From an uncultured cyanobacterium (GTDB taxonomy: Bacteria > Cyanobacteriota > Cyanobacteriia > CACIAM-69d): a DNA stretch of 64,000 nt. Within the stretch, counting starts at the first letter, position 1; each line of letters begins with the position of its first letter. The DNA is taken from the NCBI GenBank assembly GCA_937883785.1, contig CALGDE010000167.1:1-64000 (forward strand), given 5' to 3'. Position numbers and translations under genes: made by a program. The notes beneath the pieces were generated by a model that saw only the letters and a list, made by a program, of their open reading frames with translations, searched no databases and was not told the origin of the DNA. This document shows positions 8,837-17,266 of the stretch, piece by piece.

Positions 8837-9868
8837 TCAGACAGAAGCTGGAATCCAAAGGAGAGTGTTACGGCGCACTTGAACTATGCCACCACCGGGA
8901 AATGGTGCAGTTTGAGTTCGGTTGGGTGCGATGATTAGGGGAACAACGCTTTCAATCGCCAAGAAGGTAACGGTCTTTTCGCAGTGTTGATTGAGCCATA
9001 GGTAGAGCGATCGCCGCTGAAGGGCCAAGGGCAAGTCTGCCAAAAGCGGGCGGTGGAGCTGATGAGGGGGTGTGCGGCGATCGGCGGCGGCGTCTTGCAG
9101 GATCTTTGCGGCGCATTGGTCTAGATAGTCTGATTCCGCTTGCAGCAGGTCGGCGGTGCGGGCTAGGACGGATTCGGCTTGGGGGTTGAAATGTTGTTTT
9201 AGTAGGGGAATGATTTCGCGACGCATTCGATTGCGGCTGTATCTAAGGTCGCTGTTACTACCATCTTCCCAGGGATGCAGATTTAACTCCTGGCACCCTT
9301 GTGCCGTGTCGGCGCGGGTCCAGTCCAGTATGGGGCGCACCAGCTGTAGTGGGGGGGCGAGGAGCCGTCGGGGCACTAGGGAACCAAGCCCGCGGCTGCC
9401 GCTGCCCCGTACAAGATTAAACAGCAGGGTTTCCGCGCGATCGCTGGCAGTGTGTCCAGTGACTAAGTAAACACAGTTTTCTTGCTGGGCAATTGTTTGA
9501 AGCTGACCGTAGCGCCATTGGCGAGCGGCAGCCTCGGTTTTGGTCGAGGGTTTTCCTGTGGGTTCCGATGCAGAAAATTTGCACACCGTCGCCGGTAGGT
9601 TGTGCGACTCTGCCCAGGTCAAAACAAATTTCGCATTGTCGGCAGAGTCCGCACGCCACTGATGATCGCAGTGAACTAGGTGCAGCCTCCAGTGCCATTT
9701 CGGCTGCAAGTCAAGGAGTAGCTGAGCAAGAAGTAGGGAGTCTTGACCGCCGGAGCAGGCGATCGCAATTCCACTGTCCCGAGGCAAAAGCCCATTTGCC
9801 CGCAAAGCGCCGTGCAGACGCCCGTGCCACTCAGTCCAACGTAGCTTCGGCTTAGGACCGATTTCCAT
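8837..9868 (-). CDS. tilS: tRNA(Ile)-lysidine synthetase
   Basis: 343 aa. It ligates lysine onto C34 of the CAU-anticodon tRNA(Ile) so that it reads AUA. The N-type PP-loop ATPase motif IACSGGQDSLLL is near residue 37. VHCDHQWR, VTGHTASDRAETLLFNLVRGSG and the RYSRNRMRREIIPLL segment are all typical of TilS. The length fits the short cyanobacterial form lacking the large C-terminal domain. Start ATG 9868. It is 63 bp downstream of ccsA on the same strand, with a 14-bp tandem repeat in the gap. Confidence 0.93.
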   Translation of the reverse strand: MEIGPKPKLRWTEWHGRLHGALRANGLLPRDSGIAIACSGGQDSLLLAQLLLDLQPKWHWRLHLVHCDHQWRADSADNAKFVLTWAESHNLPATVCKFSASEPTGKPSTKTEAAARQWRYGQLQTIAQQENCVYLVTGHTASDRAETLLFNLVRGSGSRGLGSLVPRRLLAPPLQLVRPILDWTRADTAQGCQELNLHPWEDGSNSDLRYSRNRMRREIIPLLKQHFNPQAESVLARTADLLQAESDYLDQCAAKILQDAAADRRTPPHQLHRPLLADLPLALQRRSLYLWLNQHCEKTVTFLAIESVVPLIIAPNRTQTAPFPGGGIVQVRRNTLLWIPASV

Positions 9869-9903
9869 AGCTCATCCGATGCTGCGTTTAGTCAACAGTC
9901 AAT

Positions 9904-9931
9904 CTAAACAATTCCACCTAGACAATTCCAC
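9904..9931. repeat. Two 14-bp tandem repeats at the ccsA stop
   Basis: CTAAACAATTCCAC is followed immediately by CTAGACAATTCCAC, and then by CTAT, in which the ccsA stop codon (minus strand TAG) lies. This is a recent-looking tandem duplication at a gene end. Confidence 0.75.
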
Positions 9932-10975
9932 CTATAAAAACCAGCCGTAGGAGTGCAGCCCTTTACCAAGAATATTGACGCCCAAATAACAAATCCAAAC
10001 CACCACAAAGCCGCCTGCCGCCAACAGCGCCGGTTTACGTCCCTGCCAGCCTCGGGTGATGCGAGAGTGAAGATAGGCAGCAAACACCAGCCAGGTAATT
10101 AGCGCCCAGGTTTCTTTAGGATCCCAACTCCAGTAGGAGCCCCATGCTTCGTTTGCCCATACGCCACCAGCAATAATGCCAATGGTTAACAAGGGAAATC
10201 CTAGACCAATAATGCGGTAGCTAACGTTGTCTAAAGTGTCTGCCAGGCTTAGGCGTTGGGGGGATAAATCTACGGCAATATCAGGTTGCTGAAGAACGGC
10301 AACACCAGTGGCATTGCTATCAGCGCTTATTTTCAGTTCCGCTTCACCTGAGGACGTTGTACTTTGCAAGGCTACTTTTTGTAATGCCGTACTTTGCAGC
10401 GCCGTATCCTGCATCTGCGCTACCTTGTCCCGGAAAGAGCCGCTGCCAAAGGAGCTACCCCTCAAGACCACATCTTGACCACGGGTAATCACGAGGAAGG
10501 CGATCGCCATCAAGGATCCCACCATTAGCGTGGCGTAGCTAAGCATCATGACGCTGACATGCATCATCAACCAGTTAGATTTCAGGGCTGGCACCAGGGG
10601 AGCGGAAGCCTGCATGGTATCGGGCAAGGTAAGGGTAGCGAAAGCGGTGATGCCCATTGCCGCAGGGGCAGTAACGGTTCCCACCCAGCGGCTGCGGCTG
10701 GAATATTCCGCAAACAAGTGCACTGCCGTAATGCCCCACGCCAGGAAAAATAAAGATTCGTATAGGTTGCTGAGGGGGAAATAGCCCGCTTCAATCCATC
10801 GTGCTCCCAGCAGGGTCGCCGTGGTGAGGTTAGCGATCGCCATGCCAGTGGTGCCTAGGGACCAAAGGGCAGACCATTGGGGAAACGCTGCGCTGGTCCA
10901 GTAAAGCAGCATTGTGACAAACAGAACTAGAAACGAAACGTTATCTAGCCAACTTTGTAAAAGGACTAAATCCAT
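9932..10975 (-). CDS. ccsA: System II cytochrome c biogenesis protein (CcsA/Ycf5)
   Basis: 347 aa polytopic thylakoid membrane protein that handles heme for covalent attachment to c-type cytochromes, working with Ccs1. It carries the tryptophan-rich heme-handling [18 protein letters not shown] near residue 278 and conserved His residues in membrane loops (for example [14 protein letters not shown]). NCBI families often call the same protein CcsB. Odd feature: a hydrophilic insert near residues 188-205 contains in-frame ALQ repeats ([16 protein letters not shown]), which looks like tandem duplication of 12-15 bp units. Start ATG 10975; tilS follows. Confidence 0.93.
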   Translation of the reverse strand: MDLVLLQSWLDNVSFLVLFVTMLLYWTSAAFPQWSALWSLGTTGMAIANLTTATLLGARWIEAGYFPLSNLYESLFFLAWGITAVHLFAEYSSRSRWVGTVTAPAAMGITAFATLTLPDTMQASAPLVPALKSNWLMMHVSVMMLSYATLMVGSLMAIAFLVITRGQDVVLRGSSFGSGSFRDKVAQMQDTALQSTALQKVALQSTTSSGEAELKISADSNATGVAVLQQPDIAVDLSPQRLSLADTLDNVSYRIIGLGFPLLTIGIIAGGVWANEAWGSYWSWDPKETWALITWLVFAAYLHSRITRGWQGRKPALLAAGGFVVVWICYLGVNILGKGLHSYGWFL

Positions 10976-11383
10976 AGTGGGCGTGGGACTGGCAGAAAAT
11001 CTAAATTGTACGGGTTTTATTATTTTGAAGGATTAGTGAACCCCTTGCCAAAGTTAAAGACTGAAACTTTAGATTTAAAAACTTTTGCAACCCTGGAGTG
11101 ATTACAGCAACCGTGATGGATTTGCCGATTAGCAATTCCCATACGCATTACGGCGTGAAGAAAATTGAAGATTCCAAAATCTTATTGTTTTTAATAAGCA
11201 TCCAAGGTTTGATACGCATTGGGCATTTAAGAGCCCTAGCAAGGGCTTCAGCGGGAAGCTATCCGTCAAGCTATTCATTTCGGTCCCTTGAGGCTTGGTC
11301 CACAGACAGTTAAGCTATGAGTCAGGTTCAGCGGAATTGATAAGATCTGTTGACCTTTGTTAATTACGAATTGGGTACGATAT

Positions 11384-11554
11384 ATGCCATACGTCAACGA
11401 AGAAGGTGGACGGCTTAATAATTACGCGAAAGAGCCTGAGGTCTACAAGGCTGAGCCTCCCTCCGGTTCTGAGAAGCGCACCTATTTGATTTTGGGCACT
11501 ATTGGCGGCTTGCTTTTGGTGAGCGTAATGGCGATCGCCGTTGTTGTTTCCTAA
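11384..11554 (+). CDS. psb34: Psb34 / ssl1498-type PSII assembly protein
   Basis: 56 aa. The N-terminus MPYVNEEGGRLNNYAKEP is the signature of the ssl1498/Psb34 family; one C-terminal transmembrane helix follows (LILGTIGGLLLVSVMAIAVVV). Psb34 is a single-helix Hlip-like protein bound to PSII assembly intermediates, with its N-terminal part on the stroma side. ATG 11384 is chosen because family members begin at this motif; an earlier in-frame start at 11357 adds nine unrelated residues. The gap from ccsA (10976-11383) shows no other gene. A strong hairpin follows. Confidence 0.88.
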   Translation: MPYVNEEGGRLNNYAKEPEVYKAEPPSGSEKRTYLILGTIGGLLLVSVMAIAVVVS

Positions 11555-11589
11555 GCCAAGTATTCATATCAACTCAGGCGAAACAAGGG

Positions 11590-11618
11590 ACGAGGTGCAA
11601 TTAAAGATTGCGCCTCGT
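11590..11618. terminator. Terminator hairpin after psb34
   Basis: ACGAGGTGCAAT and ATTGCGCCTCGT pair over 12 positions (one G-U) with a five-base loop, followed by TTCAG. It lies 35 bp after psb34 and 28 bp after the end of the convergent phosphatase gene, so it may serve both. Confidence 0.6.
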
Positions 11619-11646
11619 TTCAGTATTGGGGTGAGATTCGCCACTT

Positions 11647-12840
11647 TCAGGTGAATAGCAGGCGAATTAGTGAAACGTCGTCTTCAAAATAGTAAGCGTC
11701 CTGGATTTCACGCACCGCCTCCAAAACGTTATCCAGCTCATGATGATTAGCATCGACATTCGGCTCCATTCCCCACATAAAGCGTCGCTGTTTTTGCTGT
11801 AAAGATTGTTGGGAACAGGCTTGCAAGGTATCGGTAAAGGCATCTAGCCCCCACAGCTTGCCACCGTAGTTTATTTCGTAAATGCCATCGCTGAAAACGT
11901 ACAGTAGGCTACCTTTGTCTACGCTGTAGGTTTGGTCCACGTAAGTCGCTTCGGGGAACATACCGATGGGTAGCCCTGGGGTGCGCAGCTTTTCCGGGGC
12001 GACTTCTGAGTCTTGTGGGGCGGGACTTAGCAAAATTGCTGGGGGATGCCCGGCGCTAGCATAACTGAGCTGACGTGTTTTAGCGTGGTAAACCCCGTAC
12101 CAAACGGTGAAATATTTATCGTTGCGATCGCTCATTTGGAACGCTTGGTTTAAAGCTCCCAGCACTTGGCTAGGAGCACCGTAATCCAAATTAGGAATGC
12201 TTTGAGAGCGCAACAGATTCAACACCGATAGAGATGGCAAAGCGGCTTTCAGTCCATGCCCCGCTGCATCAACGAGGTACACCACCAGGCGATCGCTATC
12301 GAGCCAGAAATAATCAAAACAATCCCCCCCCAATTTTCGGGAGGGCACAAATCGAGAGTCCACGGCAACGGGTTTATCGAGGGACTCAGGCAGCAGGGAG
12401 GTTACATAGTCGGCGGCTTCGGCTAGCTCATCCTCCAGCAAACGCTTTTGAATATTTAAATCTCGATTCAGTTGGTGAAGGCGGAGTCCAGCCCGCACCC
12501 GCGCCTGCAATTCCGTCATTTCAATAGGCTTGGATAGGAAATCATCAGCTCCAGCGTCTAATCCCTTGACGCGATCGTCCACGGAACCCAAAGACGTCAG
12601 CAAAATAAAAAACGTACTGGATAAGGACGGCTCCTTTTTTACCAGACGGCACACCTCAATGCCGTCCCGGTGGGGCATCATCCAATCGCAAATAATTAGG
12701 TCGGGCTGTTCCGTTTGCGCCTTCTGAAATCCCGCTAGCCCATCCGCCGCCACCAAAGTTTCATACCCACGTTTGCGCAGCGTACGCTCCAGGAGCAGGC
12801 GGATAGCAGGATCGTCATCAATAATCAGAATACGAAACAT
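11647..12840 (-). CDS. Response regulator with PP2C/SpoIIE phosphatase domain
   Basis: 397 aa. Residues 1-120 are a receiver domain: the acidic pocket IIDDD, phospho-acceptor D52 in LIICDWMMP, and Lys in DDFLSKPIE. After a helical linker, residues about 170-397 are an RsbU/SpoIIE-type Ser/Thr phosphatase (LGGDCFDYFWLD, VDAAGHGLKAALPSLS, YASAGHPPAILL, LLYVFSDGIYE, DDVSLIRL). In partner-switching systems such proteins dephosphorylate a STAS antagonist and so control an RsbW-type kinase. An RsbW-like gene lies divergently at 13806, the likely partner; no STAS gene is in the window. Confidence 0.9.
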   Translation of the reverse strand: MFRILIIDDDPAIRLLLERTLRKRGYETLVAADGLAGFQKAQTEQPDLIICDWMMPHRDGIEVCRLVKKEPSLSSTFFILLTSLGSVDDRVKGLDAGADDFLSKPIEMTELQARVRAGLRLHQLNRDLNIQKRLLEDELAEAADYVTSLLPESLDKPVAVDSRFVPSRKLGGDCFDYFWLDSDRLVVYLVDAAGHGLKAALPSLSVLNLLRSQSIPNLDYGAPSQVLGALNQAFQMSDRNDKYFTVWYGVYHAKTRQLSYASAGHPPAILLSPAPQDSEVAPEKLRTPGLPIGMFPEATYVDQTYSVDKGSLLYVFSDGIYEINYGGKLWGLDAFTDTLQACSQQSLQQKQRRFMWGMEPNVDANHHELDNVLEAVREIQDAYYFEDDVSLIRLLFT

Positions 12841-13805
12841 AGTCTAGGGTGAGGTTTGGGGTGGCTGTTGCATCAAGCCAGATGTAACTAGCTGAACGTG
12901 CTTAAGGGCTGTCATTATTTCAATCTCAAAGCCAGTGACTGCAAGGGTTTAGTCCCCTAATATGCTGCGTGTTGAAAGGGTGTGGACTCCCCGTTGTGTA
13001 AGGCTTCTGACACTTGTTGATGACACGCCCTAGCCAGGAACGTAACTTAACCCTGAAGATAGTAGCGTTGGAAGGTTTTTGGTGGGTTGTCGTGAAAATC
13101 CTTTGGAAAATTGGACGTTGTAAGGACAACTTTGAAACACCTCAAGAAAATGGTTTTTAACGGGGCTCCAGAAGTTCTACGCGCTAGGAAGGGATTCGCC
13201 CGTACAGGTAGACAATATGCCCGTAGAAAATGCTCGTAGAAAACAGGTTGAGATTTTTACCATGCCCTAGCCAAGGCTTCGATAACAACATTTTCAGCAG
13301 CAAGGTCAACAAATCTGAGGAACTAGTGGAGTGGACATTGTTATCAATCAAAGTTAAAAAACTTTGCTCCCTAAACCCCATAAAGTTTAGTGCTCCTGAA
13401 TGATCTTTTAAGCGTGGTGTCACGTTTCTTTCGGCAAAAGGTAAAAACCATTGATGATGCGAAGTAGTTGATAACGCCTCTTACACAAGTGGATTTGCCT
13501 CAAGAATTGCGAATGAAGGTGAGTAATTATGCTGCTCTTACAGGGTAACTGCCCGTTCAATTCAAAGGTACGAATTTCACCATTAGAAAGGGTTTGGACT
13601 TTTTAATCTGTGCTCCTGGGACTTATTGTTGTCAAGCTTCAAACTTTACAAGAGTTTGGCAGGGGAAAGGACTGAATTTTGATGCCCCATCCTGGGTGGT
13701 TTTCATAACGGTAGTGAAGCAAAAGGGACTAAGTGGGCAATGTAGACTGGGGGTGTTGTACCGCTTTGTTTGTAGCCTTTTGCCGTTAGGTTTTCGTTGC
13801 CTACT
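12841..13805. other. 965-bp stretch without a recognisable gene
   Basis: Both strands hold only short frames with unlikely compositions. The base composition is more AT-rich than the flanking genes and HIP1 sites are absent or rare. I see no tRNA, terminator pair or inverted repeat ends. It separates the divergent phosphatase and RsbW-like genes and may be their joint regulatory region, a decayed gene (for example a lost STAS gene), or hold an unrecognised RNA. Confidence 0.5.
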
Positions 13806-14264
13806 GTGGATATTTCTTTGCGATCAACGTTGATAGTGCCGAGCCGCCGCGATGCTTTGAGTCGTGTGTTGAGTTGGGCCGAGTGCTTTCGAGGAAAGCC
13901 GCTGGTGGGGGTGTTTTCCTTTGACCCGATTTCCAATGAGGTGTGGCTACGGTATAAGGTGGCGCTGGCGGAAGGATTCACGAATGTGGTGCGCCATGCC
14001 CATGAGGGATTACTGCCGGAGACCCCGGTTGAGCTCCAGATTCAGCTAGAGGCTCAGCGGTTGGCGTTGCAAATTTGGGATTCGGGACCGCCGTTTGACT
14101 TTAAGGGAAAACTGGAAAGGGTTCTGGCGCAGCCTCGACGACCAGCAGCGGGTGGTTTTGGGTTGGTAATTATGTATCGGGCGGCTGATGAGTGGCGTTA
14201 TGAGCGGGGCGAGGACGATCGCAATTGTTTGACGCTAATTTGGAATTTAAAAAATAAGCTTTGA
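13806..14264 (+). CDS. RsbW-like anti-sigma ATPase/kinase
   Basis: About 152 aa from GTG 13806 (TTG 13797 is possible). It is a small HATPase_c_2 protein: the N-box VALAEGFTNVVRHAH, the G1 box IWDSGPPFDFKG and the G2 region AAGGFGLVIMYRAADEW. Such proteins phosphorylate STAS antagonists and bind a sigma factor or another target. The divergent receiver-PP2C protein (11647-12840) is the likely opposing phosphatase; Synechocystis has a comparable icfG-type cluster. Its target is not known from the sequence. The start codon is uncertain because no clear Shine-Dalgarno sequence is seen. Confidence 0.85.
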   Translation: MDISLRSTLIVPSRRDALSRVLSWAECFRGKPLVGVFSFDPISNEVWLRYKVALAEGFTNVVRHAHEGLLPETPVELQIQLEAQRLALQIWDSGPPFDFKGKLERVLAQPRRPAAGGFGLVIMYRAADEWRYERGEDDRNCLTLIWNLKNKL

Positions 14265-14298
14265 TCGTTGGAAGTTTTGAACGTTTAAGAAGGCTGTG

Positions 14299-15129
14299 AT
14301 GATTATGCCGATCGCCCGGGATTTTTCTGCGTTGACGTGGTCGGAGGTGGCGGCGTTGCCAAATCGCGATCATACGGTGTTGATTTTGCCGATTGGGGCG
14401 ATCGAGCAGCATGGGCATCACTTGCCGCTGAAGGTGGATTCGGCGATCGCGTCAGAAATTTTAAATCGCGCCTTAACTTGGCTGGATCCGTCAATTCCTG
14501 CCTATGCTTTGCCCTTGTTGCCTTACGGAAAGTCTAATGAGCATTTAGGGTTTCCGGGAACGATCGCCCTTAGTGCCCAAACGTTGCTGGCAACGGTGAT
14601 GGAAATTGGGGAAAGCGTTTATCGGGCAGGATTTCGGCGGTTGGTGCTGATGAATGGGCATGGGGGGCAGCCCCAGGTTTTGGAGATTGCGGCGACGGAT
14701 TTACGGGTTAAGTTTCCCGATTTTTATACGTTTGCTTGGTTTGTATGGCGTGGCGCTCCGGGGTATAAACGCTTTTTGACGGATCGGGAGGGGCGGGAGG
14801 GGCTGCACGGGGGTGTGGCGGAGACCAGTTTAATGTTGGCGTTGGATGCGGAGGCGGTGCGGTGCGATCGTGCTATGGCGGAATATCCCAAATTGACCGG
14901 CGGTGATGGGCTTATTGGGGTTAAGGGGCCGACAGCCGCCGCTTGGCGCACAGAGGATCTAAGTCGCACTGGGGTGGTGGGAGATGGAACGGCGGCGAGT
15001 TTGGAGATTGGAGAGCAGCTTTTAGAAGAGCTGGTGAGCGGCTGGGTGGAGTTGATTACGGCGGCTCACCGGTTTGAGTTTGTGGGGCACGGGGAAATTT
15101 CTGAGGATCCTAATTTGCAAGGACCCTAA
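14299..15129 (+). CDS. Creatininase family amidohydrolase
   Basis: 276 aa. The family shares a metal-dependent amidohydrolase fold (creatininase, MftE and riboflavin/F420-related amidases). Metal-ligand motifs are seen: IGAIEQHGHHLPLKVDS near residue 30, VLMNGHGGQ near 115, and LHGGVAETS near 170. The substrate is unknown. ATG 14299 is chosen with AAGAAGG about 5 nt upstream. It follows the RsbW-like gene by 34 bp on the same strand, so may be co-transcribed. The stop codon lies in the second copy of a 16-bp tandem repeat, so the C-terminus (EDPNLQGP) is partly repeat-encoded. Confidence 0.88.
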   Translation: MIMPIARDFSALTWSEVAALPNRDHTVLILPIGAIEQHGHHLPLKVDSAIASEILNRALTWLDPSIPAYALPLLPYGKSNEHLGFPGTIALSAQTLLATVMEIGESVYRAGFRRLVLMNGHGGQPQVLEIAATDLRVKFPDFYTFAWFVWRGAPGYKRFLTDREGREGLHGGVAETSLMLALDAEAVRCDRAMAEYPKLTGGDGLIGVKGPTAAAWRTEDLSRTGVVGDGTAASLEIGEQLLEELVSGWVELITAAHRFEFVGHGEISEDPNLQGP

Positions 15130-15185
15130 TTTGTAAGACCCCTAATTTGTAAGACCCCTAATTTGTAAGACCCCTAATTTGTAAG
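15106..15185. repeat. Five 16-bp tandem repeats over the creatininase stop
   Basis: The unit ACCCCTAATTTGTAAG is repeated five times without gaps; the first two copies differ at a few bases and the last three are identical. As 16 is not a multiple of three, each copy shifts frame, and the second copy supplies the TAA stop at 15127-15129. Confidence 0.9.
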
Positions 15186-15225
15186 AATTCTCGAAAGTTT
15201 TCTCTGGCTAAAAGGGGAGGAAAAG

Positions 15226-15792
15226 TTAGGGAGTGTCTCGGCTGGCGATGCGATCAATGATGCGTAGGGATACCAATAAACCGGCGAAGTGGGCCACTAG
15301 GGTGTGGGTGTTGCCGAGGACGACGAAAATATCGAGGGGCTGGACAAATTTGCTTGGGTCGAGGGCGGCTACGTTAATGGCGTTGGGCTGCACCAGGGCT
15401 TTGGCGAGGAGGTTGCCGGTGATGGCTTCGGCTCCTAGCAGAGCGCATCCCAGTCCGCCCATGTTGACCAAAATATTAAACCGCAGCAGCTTTAGGGTGT
15501 CGGCGCGGCTGGGGCGGACGTTTTTCGGAGCGAGTAACCGGCGACCGTAAGCGGTATTGCGGAAGGTTTGGTAGGCGCTGAAGTAAAGGATTCCGACGGC
15601 GATCGCCGCAAACAACAGCCCTGCCCCAGTGCCCGGATTGCTTGCCCCAGGGTTACCCGCTCGAGGCACCACTGCCGCCGCTGAAAACAGGAGGATGATC
15701 GTGGAAATCACGCCCAGCACCACCTGCACCCAAAAGCCAATCCAACTGGTGCGGATCATCATTTTTGAAGCTTCAGCAGCGGGATTCGACAC
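15226..15792 (-). CDS. DUF3611 membrane protein
   Basis: 188 aa with about four transmembrane segments (near residues 15-40, 58-75, 105-125 and 155-175). The sequence matches the cyanobacterial DUF3611 family: RTSWIGFWVQVVLGVIS near the start, YQTFRNTAYGRRLL in the middle, and FVVLGNTHTLVAHFAGLLVSLRII at the end. I recall plant members related to TIC21/PIC1 of the chloroplast inner envelope, which suggests a transport role, but the cyanobacterial function is not settled. Start ATG 15792. The terminator at 15882-15925 separates it from the upstream sigma operon. Confidence 0.82.
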   Translation of the reverse strand: MSNPAAEASKMMIRTSWIGFWVQVVLGVISTIILLFSAAAVVPRAGNPGASNPGTGAGLLFAAIAVGILYFSAYQTFRNTAYGRRLLAPKNVRPSRADTLKLLRFNILVNMGGLGCALLGAEAITGNLLAKALVQPNAINVAALDPSKFVQPLDIFVVLGNTHTLVAHFAGLLVSLRIIDRIASRDTP

Positions 15793-15881
15793 AGTTTACT
15801 CCTGGTGATTTCTGGGCGAGGTGTAGATTCCAATTTACAACGCCCCTTTGATGGTGGCGCTAAAAAATCGTGACGCTAAAA

Positions 15882-15925
15882 AAATTCCTCGAATCACCGA
15901 CCCAAAGCCGGTCACCGAGGAATTT
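15882..15925 (-). terminator. Intrinsic terminator of the sigma/Spy operon
   Basis: AAATTCCTCG and CGAGGAATTT form a 10-bp stem with a smaller ACCG/CGGT pairing inside. On the minus strand the stem runs into TTTTTTT, a textbook Rho-independent signal 54 nt after the last Spy-like gene. Confidence 0.85.
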
Positions 15926-15978
15926 GAGACAAGTTGATACAGAGTTGCGATCAGAATGAAATCAAAACGGAGAGAAAT

Positions 15979-16452
15979 TTATTGTTGGCGCTGCTGACCT
16001 CCCCGACGCTGTTGACGCTGGGCGCGGCGCTCTTCCATAAGCTGCTGTGCCTGTTGGCGCTGGGTTGGGGTTAGGACGGCGAACATCTCCTCCCGCGCCT
16101 CGGATCGTAGCGCTTTCATTTCTTCGCGGATGGCTTGGCGCTGGCTTTCGTCGGCGTTTTGGGCGCGCGATCGCAGTGCCTGGAACTGGGGACGATAGCG
16201 ATCGCGAATGGCTTGGATTTCAGTTTTTTGCGCGTCGCTTAGGTTCAGTTGTTCCGCCCAGCGCTGCCCGCCCCGCCGGCGACCTTGACCACCGCCCCGC
16301 TGGGCTAGGTAGGTGCCGTCGATGGCTTCTGCTTGGGGAGCATTAGAGGTGGTGGCGATCGCCTTCGCGTTCCCCAATAGGGAAAGACCGGAAAGGGCGA
16401 CGCCCACGGAGAGACAACCAGCGGTGATTAGGGAAAATTTACGGCTAGACAT
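15979..16452 (-). CDS. Spy/CpxP-like periplasmic protein, copy 1
   Basis: 157 aa from ATG 16452; a longer frame to 16560 has no supporting start. An N-terminal basic-hydrophobic signal peptide (SSRKFSLITAGCLSVGVALSG) is followed by a Gly/Arg patch and a helical domain with two LTxxQ-type elements: LNLSDAQKTEIQAIRDRY and VLTPTQRQQAQQLMEERR. This is the pattern of Spy/CpxP/CnrX proteins, periplasmic ATP-independent chaperones or stress sensors. The very basic Gln/Arg tail is unusual. It is a paralogue of the next gene upstream (16581-17186) and is last in the ECF sigma operon. Confidence 0.82.
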   Translation of the reverse strand: MSSRKFSLITAGCLSVGVALSGLSLLGNAKAIATTSNAPQAEAIDGTYLAQRGGGQGRRRGGQRWAEQLNLSDAQKTEIQAIRDRYRPQFQALRSRAQNADESQRQAIREEMKALRSEAREEMFAVLTPTQRQQAQQLMEERRAQRQQRRGGQQRQQ

Positions 16453-16500
16453 AATTTTTAGGTGCTTGGAGTTGTTGATTGCTGAGCAGTGGGTCAAACA

Positions 16501-16552
16501 AGTTGATGAGACAAGTTGACGCAGTAAATTGACAAAACGAATTGACGAGATG
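16501..16552. repeat. Four 13-bp degenerate tandem repeats between the spy genes
   Basis: TTGA occurs at 16503, 16516, 16529 and 16542, exactly 13 bp apart, within units such as AGTTGACGCAGTA and AATTGACAAAACG. The array sits in the leader of spy copy 1. Confidence 0.65.
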
Positions 16553-16580
16553 CCCCCCATAAAGGGTTTGGATCGTGAAG

Positions 16581-17186
16581 CTACAAGTTGCCACTCTGAG
16601 GAGCTGCACCGGGACCATCGCCGCGACGTTCGCCACGGGCACGACCGCCGCCGCGTCCCCCTCGGCGTTCTTCGCGCTCCGCCATGCGCTGAGCCATTTG
16701 CTGCCGCTGCTCTGGGGTAAGCACTGTCCGCATTTCCAACATACTTTCAAACCTGAGGTTGCCTTTAGACTGGCGCAGTTGCTGCAATTTTTGGTGCTGG
16801 CTACGCAGTTGGTCGTTGCTGGTGTTGGGGTTAGACATTAGCTGGCGCATTTGATCCTTCGCGGCTTTGCCCTCGGCCCGTTGCTGCTCCATTTGGGGGC
16901 GATATTTTTCCTTGATTGCCTGCATCTGCGTTTGCTGAGCTTCGGTAAGGTTCAGCTCCCGTAGCCAGCCAGGTCCGTTGCCTCGTCGTCCCCGACCGCC
17001 GCGGGCATCTTCAGCGGCAGGATCGCTCTGGGCAAGATACGTGGGCTCAGCAGATTCGATTTGAGCATCGCCAGCGGTGGAGTTGGCGGTGGCATCTAAA
17101 CCGAGTCCCAGGTGGGGAAGGTAAGCCAAGGTGGCTCCGGCGAGCAAGGATCCAGCAGCAATTAGGGGAAATTTGCGATTAAACAT
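16581..17186 (-). CDS. Spy/CpxP-like periplasmic protein, copy 2
   Basis: 201 aa from ATG 17186. It has a signal peptide with the same FNRKFPLIAAGSLLAGA style as its neighbour, an acidic linker, an Arg/Gly patch, then LNLTEAQQTQMQAIKEKYRPQ and, 70 residues later, VLTPEQRQQMAQRMAERE, the two LTxxQ motifs of the Spy/CpxP fold. The C-terminus is Gly/Arg-rich. It lies 80 bp downstream of the anti-sigma gene. Tandem paralogy plus position suggests that both Spy proteins are outputs or sensors of this sigma system. Confidence 0.82.
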   Translation of the reverse strand: MFNRKFPLIAAGSLLAGATLAYLPHLGLGLDATANSTAGDAQIESAEPTYLAQSDPAAEDARGGRGRRGNGPGWLRELNLTEAQQTQMQAIKEKYRPQMEQQRAEGKAAKDQMRQLMSNPNTSNDQLRSQHQKLQQLRQSKGNLRFESMLEMRTVLTPEQRQQMAQRMAEREERRGGRGGGRARGERRGDGPGAAPQSGNL

Positions 17187-17196
17187 GGTGTTTTCT

Positions 17197-17240
17197 CGGT
17201 GAGTATTCGGTAAATATCCGGTGAATGTGAGCAATGCGGT
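17197..17240. repeat. CGGTGA-type direct repeats in the spy copy 2 leader
   Basis: CGGT(G/A)A occurs at 17197, 17208 and 17219 (11-bp period) and again at 17237. The array lies just before the ATG of spy copy 2 (minus strand: repeated TCACCG). Confidence 0.6.
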
Positions 17241-17266
17241 GAATTTGCGTCAGCTTGTTGACCGAT

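Noticed and set aside
12926-13423. Short frames in the gap between phosphatase and RsbW-like genes
   Set aside because: Composition is unlike protein-coding sequence here, no ribosome sites, and no family resemblance.
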